39,329 nt of DNA from Candidatus Iainarchaeum sp. (lineage in GTDB: Archaea; Micrarchaeota; Micrarchaeia; Anstonellales; Bilamarchaeaceae), in the NCBI GenBank assembly GCA_028686985.1, contig JAQUBA010000010.1, forward strand, positions 1 to 39,329. Reading direction: 5' to 3'. Both the position numbers and the translations under genes were made by a program. The notes beneath the pieces were generated by a model. That model was not told the origin of the DNA, did no database searches, and saw only the letters and a list, made by a program, of their open reading frames with translations. Below, in pieces: positions 1 to 9,293 of this stretch; within the stretch, counting starts at the first letter, position 1; every line of letters starts with the position of its first letter.

Positions 1-22
1 CAGACGTGTGCTCTTCCGATCT
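1..22 (+). other. Illumina TruSeq adapter remnant (non-biological sequence)
   Basis: CAGACGTGTGCTCTTCCGATCT is identical to the 3' end of the standard Illumina read-2 adapter (…GTTCAGACGTGTGCTCTTCCGATCT). Confidence 0.96.
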
Positions 23-1063
23 CCGCCTGAGGGGCAGCCCTCTGCGTCGCCAGCGTCCGCGCCTGCTTCCGGGCCGGCCGCCGAGCCCAATGTGACCGTG
101 CATGCCGAACCTGAGCCCCCGTCCGTCCTGCCATTCACCCCGGTAAAGCTCGTTTATGCCCTGCCCGCGGACATGGCGGGGGGTGAGGAGCTCACGCTTA
201 CGCTCTGGCTTGAAAAGAGGATGGACTGCGGCGGCCGCGAGGCGCTCGTGGGCGTGCAGAGCTTTGAGATGGGCGGAGATTTCGCATGGTCCAAGGTGGC
301 CGTATACACGGATACGGGCGAAGCCGCAGTGAGCGAGTGGACGCAGGAACCCGGCCTGGCTTTCGACGACCTGGATTCTGTGGCCAGCGATTTTGACTTT
401 TACCTCACGCTGAACGACATCTTCGTGCGCGGAGGGGAGAATTTCATGGCTGACCAGTCCTGGAACTCGACCGCGCCGACCATATTGCGAAACGTAGTGA
501 TGGGTTCCGGCATAAGCAACTATTCGGTTTTCAGGACCGGGAACCATTTCGCTGACAAGGCGCTGCCCTGCACCGAGTTCAGCCTGGTGGAGAGGGGGAC
601 GAGCGTGGACGGGACGTACTCCGTGTGCGTGGCTGACACCGGCGCAGACGTGCCGCTTCCGTTCGTGGTTTCAGTGGATTTCAACGGCGATAACGGGCCG
701 CATTGGTCGCTCAGCTCCTTTTCGCATGAGCCATCCGGCGTCGTATCCGTTACCCAGTGCCTTGAGCCGGTCCGCTGCACGTATGTCCCGGGCCCAAGCT
801 CCGCGCAAACTTCCGCATGTGAAGCTAGGGACGGGGCCATGGAGGCCATCCGCGACGATAGGAACTGCGTATCCAGGTACGAATGCTGGACGCTCTCCGA
901 CTTGACCCTTGACGCCCTTAAGAGCATGCAGAACCCCGCCTGCGCCGACCCCTCGGCCGCGCTCGTCAGCGCAGCAGTGAATTGCATATCGCAGGGCAAG
1001 GAGCCCAGCCTTGAGTACAACGATTCCGGGTGCATAAGCGGAGTAAGCGCCTGCATTGGCTGA
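23..1063 (+). CDS. hypothetical secreted/surface protein, 5'-truncated at contig edge
   Basis: Open frame from the contig edge; the ORF-track start at 8 is a GTG inside the adapter. Cys-containing C-terminus, low-complexity Pro/Ala N-terminus. Confidence 0.7.
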   Translation, partial: PPEGQPSASPASAPASGPAAEPNVTVHAEPEPPSVLPFTPVKLVYALPADMAGGEELTLTLWLEKRMDCGGREALVGVQSFEMGGDFAWSKVAVYTDTGEAAVSEWTQEPGLAFDDLDSVASDFDFYLTLNDIFVRGGENFMADQSWNSTAPTILRNVVMGSGISNYSVFRTGNHFADKALPCTEFSLVERGTSVDGTYSVCVADTGADVPLPFVVSVDFNGDNGPHWSLSSFSHEPSGVVSVTQCLEPVRCTYVPGPSSAQTSACEARDGAMEAIRDDRNCVSRYECWTLSDLTLDALKSMQNPACADPSAALVSAAVNCISQGKEPSLEYNDSGCISGVSACIG

Positions 1064-1073
1064 GGGGCCTGGC

Positions 1074-1739
1074 TCATAGGGCCCCTTCGCCGCGCGCATA
1101 GAGCAGCGCCCATGCGAACACAAGGATTGCGGCAGCCGCAATTCCCGCCTCCAGGAACGGAACCGGCGCCTGTTCCGCGGCCGCAAGCTGCACGTCTCCG
1201 GCCCCTTCCATTGCAACATCATTTTCTGCGCCGTTCCCATCCTCTGCAGGGGCCGCGGCTGCGCGGGGCGCCTGCGCATCCGCGCTTCCAAGAGCGGCAT
1301 CATCCGCGCTTGGCGCAATCCCCAAAGAACCGGTTTCGTCCGTTCCCGAAGCGGCTGCAGTTTCCATCGCCCCGAATCCCTGTGCCGCATATTGCGGCGC
1401 CTGGAGCGCATAAAATAAGTTAAAGATTGCCGCGCCCGCCGCGATTATGCTGAGCCCCAGCACAATCCACACCCTCAGCTCGTGCGGCTGCACGACGCTC
1501 CTCCCTTTTCGGGTGAGCTCGTAATATTTCCACTTCCTGCCCTCGTCCACCTGCACGGCGAGCTCGGAACCCACGAGCACATCCAGGTGCTCCTTCGTAG
1601 TGGATGCGGAGAGCCCAAGCTCGTGAGAAAGCTCGGTGAGGGTTTTCCTCCTTTTCAGGAGGGACTTCAGTATCCTCACCCTCGTCTGGCCGGCGAGCGC
1701 CTCAAAGCTCTTCCTGTCCAGCCGTATGGATTCGTCCAT
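1074..1739 (-). CDS. ArsR-like winged-helix transcriptional regulator with C-terminal TM segments
   Basis: TRVRILKSLLKRRKTLTELSHELGLSASTTKEHLDVLVGSELAVQVDEGRKWKYYELTRKG winged-helix pattern; hydrophobic segments VWIVLGLSIIAAGAAIFNLFY and FLEAGIAAAAILVFAWALLY. Confidence 0.8.
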   Translation of the reverse strand: MDESIRLDRKSFEALAGQTRVRILKSLLKRRKTLTELSHELGLSASTTKEHLDVLVGSELAVQVDEGRKWKYYELTRKGRSVVQPHELRVWIVLGLSIIAAGAAIFNLFYALQAPQYAAQGFGAMETAAASGTDETGSLGIAPSADDAALGSADAQAPRAAAAPAEDGNGAENDVAMEGAGDVQLAAAEQAPVPFLEAGIAAAAILVFAWALLYARGEGAL

Positions 1740-1799
1740 GGAAAAATAGGCGCTTCCGGCATTTATATTCCTTTCCGGTTTCCTTCGGGAGCCGCCGAA

Positions 1800-2999
1800 T
1801 CAGCACACCTTCCCGTACTCCTCCAGGAAAATGAGCGCCTCCAGGTTGTCATATGCGTATGCGTCCCCTCCCTGGGATATGGAGCCATACAGCGGGGATG
1901 TGGCGTCGCCCACGAAATAGTCCAGCACCCTGTCCCTCATCTTCGCCGCGAACTCGCACCTGTTGAGCTTCACCGCAAGGAGCCCCATCGTCGCGTAGGT
2001 GCCCGGGTCCTCCTGCCTGTTGCCTATCCCGTTCAGGGGTATCGTGTATCCGTTGCTTATGATGTGCAGCTGGTTGTATTCATTTGATATCTTCGTGAAG
2101 GTTATCACCGCCGGCTCCAGCGCGTTCATGTCCGCGAACGCAATCGCAGACTGCAGGGAATCCACGGTCCTTGCCATGGAATTCCCCGAGCCGTAGTCGC
2201 AGGACGGGTTCGCCACGTTGAACTCCGGCCAGAAGAAGCCGCTTTCGGTGCAGCCGAGGGTGCGCGACCTTGTGGCGGTGGCCACGGCGTTCCAGCCCTG
2301 GCCCTCCAGTTTGAGCCTCTCCAGCACGGACCAGTCCGCGTCCGCGCTCCTCATCCTGGTCGCCGGCGAGCTGCCGCTTCCGGACCAGTAGGATTCCTTC
2401 ACCAGTATGTTCCCGAACACGCTGTGCGAAAGCATGGACCTGCCCAGCCCCTGCGCGGCATCCGAATACTCCGTGCCGCCCCACCTATCGTGCGCGGCGA
2501 AAAGCGCCTTCGCAATCCGGAGGTTGTCCCCGGTCGCCGAGTAATAAAGGTTGTTTTTCTGTTCGGGGGCCTTCTGCGAGTCCAGGGCCGCATATGCGAG
2601 CCCGCAATCCCCATCAACGAATTTCCCGCTGAAGAACGCGTACTCCTTCTGGAAAAGCCCCTCGTCCCACGTGTCCAGGGCGTAATCCATGACCATCCAT
2701 ACCGATTGCGAGGAATATGAAGTGGAATTATACGAATACCTCACCGCGCCTTCCGAATCCATCAGCCTGTTCATCACGAACCAGCGGACGAGTTCCTGCT
2801 TGTTCGCGGTTTGCGGGGGCGGTTCCTGCGCCGGTACCTCCGGAGCCACGGTCGCTGGCGGCTGCTCCGCGGGACTGCCTTCTGTTGCCGGATGCGGGGT
2901 ACCGGGCCCGGTGGCGCCCGTCCCGGTTTCCGGAAGCGAAGGGAGCGTGCATCCAAAAAGCAAAATCCCGAACAGGAGGAGCGCCATCATCTTTTTCAT
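1800..2999 (-). CDS. hypothetical lipoprotein with large extracytoplasmic domain
   Basis: MKKMMALLLFGILLFGC lipobox, Pro/Thr-rich linker, roughly 300-aa domain with alpha/alpha-toroid-like helices. Confidence 0.7.
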   Translation of the reverse strand: MKKMMALLLFGILLFGCTLPSLPETGTGATGPGTPHPATEGSPAEQPPATVAPEVPAQEPPPQTANKQELVRWFVMNRLMDSEGAVRYSYNSTSYSSQSVWMVMDYALDTWDEGLFQKEYAFFSGKFVDGDCGLAYAALDSQKAPEQKNNLYYSATGDNLRIAKALFAAHDRWGGTEYSDAAQGLGRSMLSHSVFGNILVKESYWSGSGSSPATRMRSADADWSVLERLKLEGQGWNAVATATRSRTLGCTESGFFWPEFNVANPSCDYGSGNSMARTVDSLQSAIAFADMNALEPAVITFTKISNEYNQLHIISNGYTIPLNGIGNRQEDPGTYATMGLLAVKLNRCEFAAKMRDRVLDYFVGDATSPLYGSISQGGDAYAYDNLEALIFLEEYGKVC

Positions 3000-3030
3000 G
3001 CATGGATAACATTGAAAAGAAATAAAAACT

Positions 3031-3104
3031 CGCCCTCACGGGGATTTGAACCCCGGTTCCGAGCTCCGGAGGCTCGCGTCCTATCCAGGCTAGACTATGA
3101 GGGC
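3031..3104 (-). tRNA. tRNA-Arg (anticodon CCG)
   Basis: Minus strand GCCCTCA-TA-GTCT…GGAC-G-CGAGC-CTCCGGA-GCTCG-GAAC-CGGGG-TTCAAAT-CCCCG-TGAGGGC; all arms pair, loop CU[CCG]GA, no encoded CCA, followed by a T-run. Confidence 0.93.
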
Positions 3105-3159
3105 TGGTTATCTACTATTCTCACATATTTTTAATCATTATTACACATATATCCTGGTT

Positions 3160-3873
3160 ATGCAGAGGGACAGGCCGTTTTTTGTTCCCAAGCCGGGGCA
3201 TAAGCCAACTGATGGAGAAAAGAATAAAAAGGGCAAAGCACCCGGTTCCAGATTGAATTGGAAATACCTGCGCGGCATGGACCCCCTCCCCGAACCGCGG
3301 GCGCAGGAAGTGAAGCCCCGGCCCCAGCCGCAAACCAAGCCAGAGCCACTGGGGAAAAAGGCATTGGAGGACGCGGTCGCAAAACTCATGGGTACCGGAA
3401 GATTGAAGCAGCATGAGGAGCACTATGCGCAAATGATTGTCGTCGGTTTGGCCGAAAGCATGGGCAGGATATTCGGGGCTCCCGACCTTGCCCGCCCCCA
3501 TCTGGAAGAAACGCTCGGCTTGGTTGTTGACATATCCCTGCATTACAAGGACCCCCTGCGGGTGCTCACCAAGTTTACCGACACATATAGCACAATCGCG
3601 CTGTTGGGCGAAATTAACCGGACGGGCAGGAAACTTCCCGTGCGCCTTGGCGCGGAGAAGGACGCGGAAAAAATATTGTGGGCGTTTTCCCAATACACGC
3701 GGCGGATGAACCTGGCCGTTATCCTGGATTTGGTGAAAAGGGAAACAAAGGACGGGATAAGCGCGTACGAAATGAAATTCGTTTGCCCGGAGATGCTGCG
3801 GAGAATCTCAGGTGAGGCGCAGGGCGAAACATACTGGGGAAAGGTCCCGGATTCGCCATATTTCCACGAATGA
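3160..3873 (+). CDS. hypothetical protein
   Basis: Long ORF; ATG at 3160 lies about 27 nt after an AT-rich TATA-like box, favouring this start over 3097. Confidence 0.6.
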   Translation: MQRDRPFFVPKPGHKPTDGEKNKKGKAPGSRLNWKYLRGMDPLPEPRAQEVKPRPQPQTKPEPLGKKALEDAVAKLMGTGRLKQHEEHYAQMIVVGLAESMGRIFGAPDLARPHLEETLGLVVDISLHYKDPLRVLTKFTDTYSTIALLGEINRTGRKLPVRLGAEKDAEKILWAFSQYTRRMNLAVILDLVKRETKDGISAYEMKFVCPEMLRRISGEAQGETYWGKVPDSPYFHE

Positions 3874-3888
3874 CGCGGATACAGCGTG

Positions 3889-4155
3889 CTATTTTGTCTT
3901 TGCCTTCCCGGAAATGCAGAAGTATCCGCCACCCAGCTTCTTCGTCTTGTAAACGGGGCATTGCATGCATATGCAGCCGTACCTCTCCAGAGTGCAGTTC
4001 GCCTTCCCTTCAAAGCAGAAGAAGGACTGTTTTGCGTTCCTCACGCATTCGCCATAGATGGGGCAGTTCTTGCACACGCAGCTGCTTTTCAGGTTCCCTA
4101 TCGTGTCCTTTGGAGGCCTAAGTATAATCGAACCTGCCTTACAATTGAAGTGCAA
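3889..4155 (-). CDS. Cys-rich small protein, DUF2769-like
   Basis: CVCKNCPIYGEC…FFCFEGKANCTLERYGCICMQCPVYK cysteine pattern; 5' end uncertain (TTG start immediately beside a TATA-like ATTTAAAC). Confidence 0.6.
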   Translation of the reverse strand: MHFNCKAGSIILRPPKDTIGNLKSSCVCKNCPIYGECVRNAKQSFFCFEGKANCTLERYGCICMQCPVYKTKKLGGGYFCISGKAKTK

Positions 4156-4250
4156 TGTTTAAATAGAATTAGGGTGCCCTCCCGGGCCGGCAAATGATGA
4201 AATAAAATAAAAAATTAAACGGGATTTCTTTCTCTTTAGTTGCCTAAAGA

Positions 4251-4394
4251 TCAGAATTTCCTGTGCTTCTTGAAGCAGTCCCTGCAATAGATGGGCCTGC
4301 CCTCGGTCGGCTTAAACGGAACCTTGCACGGCTGGCCGCAATCGGAACAAACCGCGTCAAAGAATTCCCTGTCTCCTCTATCTCTGTTATCCAT
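4251..4394 (-). CDS. CxxC-x17-CxxC zinc-ribbon small protein
   Basis: Read from sequence, below the ORF-track cutoff: MDNRDRGDREFFDAVCSDCGQPCKVPFKPTEGRPIYCRDCFKKHRKF*; exactly 17 residues between the CxxC pairs. Confidence 0.8.
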   Translation of the reverse strand: MDNRDRGDREFFDAVCSDCGQPCKVPFKPTEGRPIYCRDCFKKHRKF

Positions 4395-4537
4395 TTTTTC
4401 ACTCTTTTTTCATTTTCTTCCCGCGGAGGGTGACATCACTGCCTCTCCCCGAAGGATGTTGTTATTACGCCCCGGTGGTATTTAAACCTATGCCCGGGGC
4501 TGTTCCGGAGGAAAAACAAAAATAAGGGGATACGGCA

Positions 4538-5377
4538 TCACTGCCTTATCTCAAAGACGGCGCTGGAATAGACGGTGAGCGTAAGCTGCCCGGGCGAGAA
4601 GCTGGTCCCGCCATCGTACGACGCCTCCGCCGCACCCACCATGTTCCTCACGGACGTCTGCGGATAGTAATAGCTGTTTATGCTGGCGGAGGTGACCTTT
4701 CCCACCTGCACGCCCAACCCCGCCGCAATCCTTCCCGCCTTCGCCTTCGCATCGGCCATCGCTTCTGAGGCCAGCTCGTCCTCTATTGATTTCTGCGTCG
4801 CATCCTTCAGCGTGAATGTCACGGAATCCACCCTGTTGGAGCCTGCCCTCACGGACGCATCCACGAGCGTGCCCGCGGAATCCAGGCCCGTGCTCTCCAC
4901 CGTGAGCATGTGCGTGGTCTTGTACCCCACGATCTCCTGCACCCACTGCGCCTCCCAGTCCGCGCATTCCGGGTCCGCGACCGGGCAGACCTTCCTGCTC
5001 GTGGTCACCGGGCTGACATCATATACCGAGGTCTGGATGTTGCTCTCCAGGACGCCGTTGGATATGAGCGCCGCCTTGACCGCGTTTATTCCCGCCGCGT
5101 TGGAGGACTGCGATTCGGACGCAGTCACTTCCTGCGTCTCAACGCCCAGGGAAATCCGCAGCAGGTCCGGCGACACCTTCCTCATCGCCATCCCGTTCGC
5201 GTAAAGCAGGTCCTGCTGCGTGCTTGTCAGCACGTTGCCCGAGACCTGCACCGGCTTCGGATTCACGAGCGAGAAGACCAGCGCCCCCACGAGGATTACC
5301 CCCAGGAAAAAGAGCGTCAGCTTCATTCCATCATCACAAAGCATTCCATGGCATCCTTCCTTGGCCATACCCATCAC
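4538..5377 (-). CDS. SIMPL (DUF541) domain-containing membrane-anchored protein
   Basis: N-terminal TM then VQVSGNVLTSTQQDLLYANGMAMRKVSPDLLRISLGVETQEVTASESQSSNA…; TATA about 27 nt upstream of the start. Confidence 0.8.
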   Translation of the reverse strand: MMGMAKEGCHGMLCDDGMKLTLFFLGVILVGALVFSLVNPKPVQVSGNVLTSTQQDLLYANGMAMRKVSPDLLRISLGVETQEVTASESQSSNAAGINAVKAALISNGVLESNIQTSVYDVSPVTTSRKVCPVADPECADWEAQWVQEIVGYKTTHMLTVESTGLDSAGTLVDASVRAGSNRVDSVTFTLKDATQKSIEDELASEAMADAKAKAGRIAAGLGVQVGKVTSASINSYYYPQTSVRNMVGAAEASYDGGTSFSPGQLTLTVYSSAVFEIRQ

Positions 5378-5428
5378 CGGGCATATGCTCGCCCCGCACT
5401 TATATAAATCCTGCCCTTTATTTTCGGC

Positions 5429-5929
5429 TCATTCCGGCCATGGATACTCTGCTGAATTGACATACACGAAATAGTATCTTCCTTCACACTCAAAACTAGC
5501 CGCATGCTTCCCGAATTTCTCATTGGAGATCATGTTGTTGTGTTGGTCATAAATCCTGTATGTTATGCCGTCGCTCGCCTTTATCTCCAGGAATTCCACC
5601 CTTCCGGCGGTCTCCTTTTTCTGTTGGCATCCGGCAATTCCCTTCGCGAGTTCCTGCAGGTTCAGGCCCCCGCCGAGGCGCCTCGCATGGAGGAGAAGGC
5701 TCTGGGCGTCGTCAATGGTTGTAGTGGGCCACCGGCCCCGGCTTGGCGCGGGCGCGTCTGGCAGGGGGGTGATGTCCAGCAATGCGGGAGCTGCAGGCGC
5801 GGCGTGCAACGGCGGCGTGCCCCTCAATGGATTCGGGGCAGCCCTCATGGATGGCAATCGCGGCGTTTGAATCTTGGGATGCGGGGGCGGCACCGGCGGG
5901 AGGCCCTTTCTGGTGGGTTTGTCGGACAT
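5429..5929 (-). CDS. hypothetical Pro-rich protein
   Basis: ORF track 5429..5989; MSDKPTRKGLPPVPPP is the more likely start. Confidence 0.5.
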   Translation of the reverse strand: MSDKPTRKGLPPVPPPHPKIQTPRLPSMRAAPNPLRGTPPLHAAPAAPALLDITPLPDAPAPSRGRWPTTTIDDAQSLLLHARRLGGGLNLQELAKGIAGCQQKKETAGRVEFLEIKASDGITYRIYDQHNNMISNEKFGKHAASFECEGRYYFVYVNSAEYPWPE

Positions 5930-5995
5930 GCCTATTATGTTGCAGAAAAGTGTTTTTAAACTACACCCATAACCAAGTCTGTCCCCCATTAAATC

Positions 5996-7144
5996 TCAGC
6001 GCGTGAATTCCCTTATGGTCCGCTGCAGCTCATCCGTCGTCCTTCCGTAAGACTCGTAGCTTTTCCATCCCCCTTCCGAGAACTGGTAAAGGTCGTCATC
6101 CGCTATTATGAGGACTATGTCGCCGATGTCCGTGCCGCAAAATTCGTCCCCGTCCCCGCACAGGTTATATTGCGAGCCGATGCTCCCGAGATATTGCCCG
6201 GTCTGCGGCTCAAACGTCTTCGCGCCATCCAGCGCCCGCAGCCCTTCCGCGCCGCCCACCTCGTCCCCGACCGCGACCACGCAGTGGCCCTGGAACTGCG
6301 AGCCCTGGAACCCGGTCACGAAACAAATCACATACGGCGTAAGGTCCTGGATGTTGCCCAGGGATTTCCCTTCCCCCGCGACATACCACATTGTACTTCC
6401 GTCGTCATAAATCACATACGTGCCTGGTTTGGATTCCCACGCCTGGACCTCCATGTCCCTGCCCGTTTGCCGGAAGGTGTTTATGAGCGCCTTCAGGAGG
6501 AGCGAATAATCCTCGCAGTCCCCTCCCCTCTTCCTGGCCATCTCGGATATGGAATAGAGCCTGTCCGGCATTTCGTCCCTATACTCAAACGGGATTTCCC
6601 TCTCCATTATGAAGACTGCGCACCCGAGATTCAGCACCCCGCCGCTCTCGCAGCTGGACCTCACGTCCACGTATATGCGGTTCATGGACACGGGCAGCGC
6701 CGCATTGCCCTTGAACCACTGGATTGAGGAGTCTATGGACTCGCTCAGCTCGCTGATTTCCTCGCCGAGCTGCTCAAACTCTGCCACCGTGCTCTCAAGC
6801 TCGGACTGCGTCGCCTCAAGCTCGCCCTGCGTGAGGTCAAGCGTTGCCATGGTCCTCGCCAGCTCGTGCTGCGTGAAGTTCAGCATGTTCTTCGTCTCGC
6901 TCAGCTCTTCCCGCGTGATTAGCAGGTTGATCCTCGTTTCCTGGAGCTCGCCCTCAAGCCAGTCCACCTGCCGGTTTGCCATCTGCAAATCCACCTTGGT
7001 TTGCCCAAGCTCGCTTTGCGTGGATGAGAGCTGTGATTCCAGCCCCTGGTTCATGTTGAACAGGACTACCGTCGCAACCATGAACACGAAGCAGCCGAAG
7101 GCCCATGCGTATTTGGATTGCATCCGCGAACCCTTCTCCTGCAA
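5996..7144 (-). CDS. membrane-anchored coiled-coil protein with transglutaminase-like domain
   Basis: N-terminal TM, long heptad-like region (LSETKNMLNFTQHELARTMATLDLTQGELEATQSELE), then GGDCEDYSLLLKALI … GHCVVAVGDEV. Confidence 0.75.
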   Translation of the reverse strand: MQEKGSRMQSKYAWAFGCFVFMVATVVLFNMNQGLESQLSSTQSELGQTKVDLQMANRQVDWLEGELQETRINLLITREELSETKNMLNFTQHELARTMATLDLTQGELEATQSELESTVAEFEQLGEEISELSESIDSSIQWFKGNAALPVSMNRIYVDVRSSCESGGVLNLGCAVFIMEREIPFEYRDEMPDRLYSISEMARKRGGDCEDYSLLLKALINTFRQTGRDMEVQAWESKPGTYVIYDDGSTMWYVAGEGKSLGNIQDLTPYVICFVTGFQGSQFQGHCVVAVGDEVGGAEGLRALDGAKTFEPQTGQYLGSIGSQYNLCGDGDEFCGTDIGDIVLIIADDDLYQFSEGGWKSYESYGRTTDELQRTIREFTR

Positions 7145-7238
7145 GGATTAAAAAGAATGTGAAAGCCGCGCATGCCCGCATGAACCGTTCCGGCCCGCTT
7201 CCGCACCATTAATAATTTTTGCAGGGCATCAATCCACC

Positions 7239-7751
7239 ATGCCAGTGAAAAAATTCATAGACAGCAAGGTCGCCTTCATCTCAAGGCAGATTGACGTGGC
7301 GGCCAGCAAAATCCGGATAAACCCTGGAAGTTCCGCCTGCAGGGCGGGGGGGAAGGCCTCCGCAGCCATAACGCTTGAGCTGAAGAAGCCCGTCCGCGCC
7401 CGCTCGCTCTCCGCCCGCATCTATTGCGTTGAGGAGAAGAAGGTGGAGAGCACGAGGGAGATGGTGAGGGACGATTATAGGATGGACAAGGAGCTGGGCG
7501 TGCAGCGCTCCACCCACCTGCGCACCACCACTTCCGTGATGGAGACGGTCGCGTACGCGGAAACGAAGCAGGTCTCAGGGGAAAAGGAATACTGGAGCGG
7601 AAAATACGAGGTGGAATTCTCCATTCCGGATTCCGCACCCCGCAGCCAGCAGTGGAGCGGCGGCCGCAGGGTCACGTGGAGGATGGAGGCCAAGCTGGAC
7701 ATACCCATGTCCATGGACGTTTCCTCGTCCGTGGAGATTGAGGTCTGCTGA
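7239..7751 (+). CDS. hypothetical beta-rich, arrestin/Spo0M-like protein
   Basis: Alternating beta pattern with GGKASAAITLELKKPVRARSLSARIYCVE…YEVEFSIPDSAPRS…WRMEAKLDIPMSMDVSSSVEIEV. Confidence 0.5.
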   Translation: MPVKKFIDSKVAFISRQIDVAASKIRINPGSSACRAGGKASAAITLELKKPVRARSLSARIYCVEEKKVESTREMVRDDYRMDKELGVQRSTHLRTTTSVMETVAYAETKQVSGEKEYWSGKYEVEFSIPDSAPRSQQWSGGRRVTWRMEAKLDIPMSMDVSSSVEIEVC

Positions 7752-7799
7752 ATTTGAGTGGCAAAAAGGTTTAAATAGTGTGTTATATAGTATGTAATT

Positions 7800-8492
7800 A
7801 TGGAAGCGCCTGGAGCCGTGCATGCCCGAACCCCTGCCACCGCCAGGCCGGCTTTCCGGCACCGTGAAACCCAAATCAGCTCTTTCTCTTATGACAGGCG
7901 CGTCGCCGCAGCCTCGTTCGCTGCGCGCATCTTCGGGGCAGTGCCGTGCGAATTCCTGCCTCGCGTAGAAGTTCTCTATTCTCTGCCCAGGGGGGCCCCT
8001 CTCTCCGATGAATTAAAAAATGAAAAAAATCCGGAGGAGGCGTTCAGGAGGAACGGCCCGGTCTCGTGGCAGCACAAGGGCGTGGTATATTTCAACGGAT
8101 GGAAGATGTCCCCGGATGAAAAGAAGAGGGCATCCGCCCTCGTGCATGAGATGGCGCACATCCTGGTTGCGGTCCACGCAGGCAGGAACTGGCAAGTGGT
8201 CCGCGACACGCAGGCATTCATGTGCGCCACGGAAGGGATGGCGACCTTCGCGGAAATTGAAAGCTGCCGCGCTTCGGGAATTGAATGGAAAGGTTTCCCC
8301 GAAGGAACGGGGGAGGAATACATCCTCGGATTCGCATTCTTCAATTCAATATGCAAGGCCGTTGGGGGCGCCGGGGCCGCATTCCACCTCATCACATCCA
8401 ATCTTCCGAAGGATATGGGCGAGATAAGGAATCCGCAGCTCTACCTCGGGCGCGTTGATTCGGAACACGAATCTGCAGATGCAGTCGCCTGA
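7800..8492 (+). CDS. putative HExxH zinc metalloprotease (minigluzincin-like)
   Basis: ASALVHEMAHILVAVHAG … CATEGMATFAEIES (HExxH plus downstream Glu); TATA GGTTTAAATA about 27 nt upstream. Confidence 0.65.
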   Translation: MEAPGAVHARTPATARPAFRHRETQISSFSYDRRVAAASFAARIFGAVPCEFLPRVEVLYSLPRGAPLSDELKNEKNPEEAFRRNGPVSWQHKGVVYFNGWKMSPDEKKRASALVHEMAHILVAVHAGRNWQVVRDTQAFMCATEGMATFAEIESCRASGIEWKGFPEGTGEEYILGFAFFNSICKAVGGAGAAFHLITSNLPKDMGEIRNPQLYLGRVDSEHESADAVA

Positions 8493-8503
8493 TTCTTCAC
8501 AAA

Positions 8504-9244
8504 TCACTTCTTGAATAACCCCTGCACGTTTATCCTCGTAATCGCTATGTTGCCGTTCTTCGTGACTTCATAATAATCCGTTCCTTCCTCCACCGGCCTT
8601 TCTCCCCCTCCGAGCCAATAATACGGGTGCCCGTACGGGTCCGTCCTCTTCTCTATCACGACCTTGTACCTTCTCCTCTGCACATCTTTGGAGAAAACCA
8701 CCTTCGCACCATCCAGTTTCTCAGGCGAGGGCATGTTCACGATGAAGAAGCTCCATTCCTTCAGCTGCGGCCCTATCTCCTTCCACGCCCGCCCCATTGC
8801 CTCCTTTATCTTCTCAGGGTGCTTCCAGTTCTCCCTTTTCATCCAGCCCATCCGGTCATGGCCGTTGTACATGGAAAACGCAACCGCCGGCGTATCGTAG
8901 GTCGCCGCCTGCCAGCACGCCCCTATGGTCCCCGAGCCGAAGAGCGGCCCTATGCCCGCGTTGTCTCCCCAGTTTATCCCGGAAAATATTATGTCCGGCT
9001 TTTTGAATTCATCACAGGAGATGCAGAAGCTGGCGCAGTCCGCCGGCGTCCCGCTCAGGGCGTAGATGTCCTTCTCCACCTCGTAAATCCTCATCGGCTT
9101 GTGCAGCGTCAATGAAACCGAGACTGCGCTCCTCTGCCTGTCCGGTATTATAGCATACGCATCCCCCAGCCCCTTCGCGAAATCCAGGAGTATGCGTACG
9201 CCCTCGGTGTATCCGTCGTCGTTCGTGATTGCGATTGTGCGCAT
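8504..9244 (-). CDS. surE: 5'/3'-nucleotidase SurE
   Basis: ITNDDGYTEGVRILL…IIPDRQRSAVSVSLTLHKPMRI…YALSGTPADCASFCI…PDIIFSGINWGDNAG. Confidence 0.95.
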   Translation of the reverse strand: MRTIAITNDDGYTEGVRILLDFAKGLGDAYAIIPDRQRSAVSVSLTLHKPMRIYEVEKDIYALSGTPADCASFCISCDEFKKPDIIFSGINWGDNAGIGPLFGSGTIGACWQAATYDTPAVAFSMYNGHDRMGWMKRENWKHPEKIKEAMGRAWKEIGPQLKEWSFFIVNMPSPEKLDGAKVVFSKDVQRRRYKVVIEKRTDPYGHPYYWLGGGERPVEEGTDYYEVTKNGNIAITRINVQGLFKK

Positions 9245-9293
9245 GAAGATGCCCCATGCATTTTTCTACTGCTGACCTATTATAGCTTTGCCA

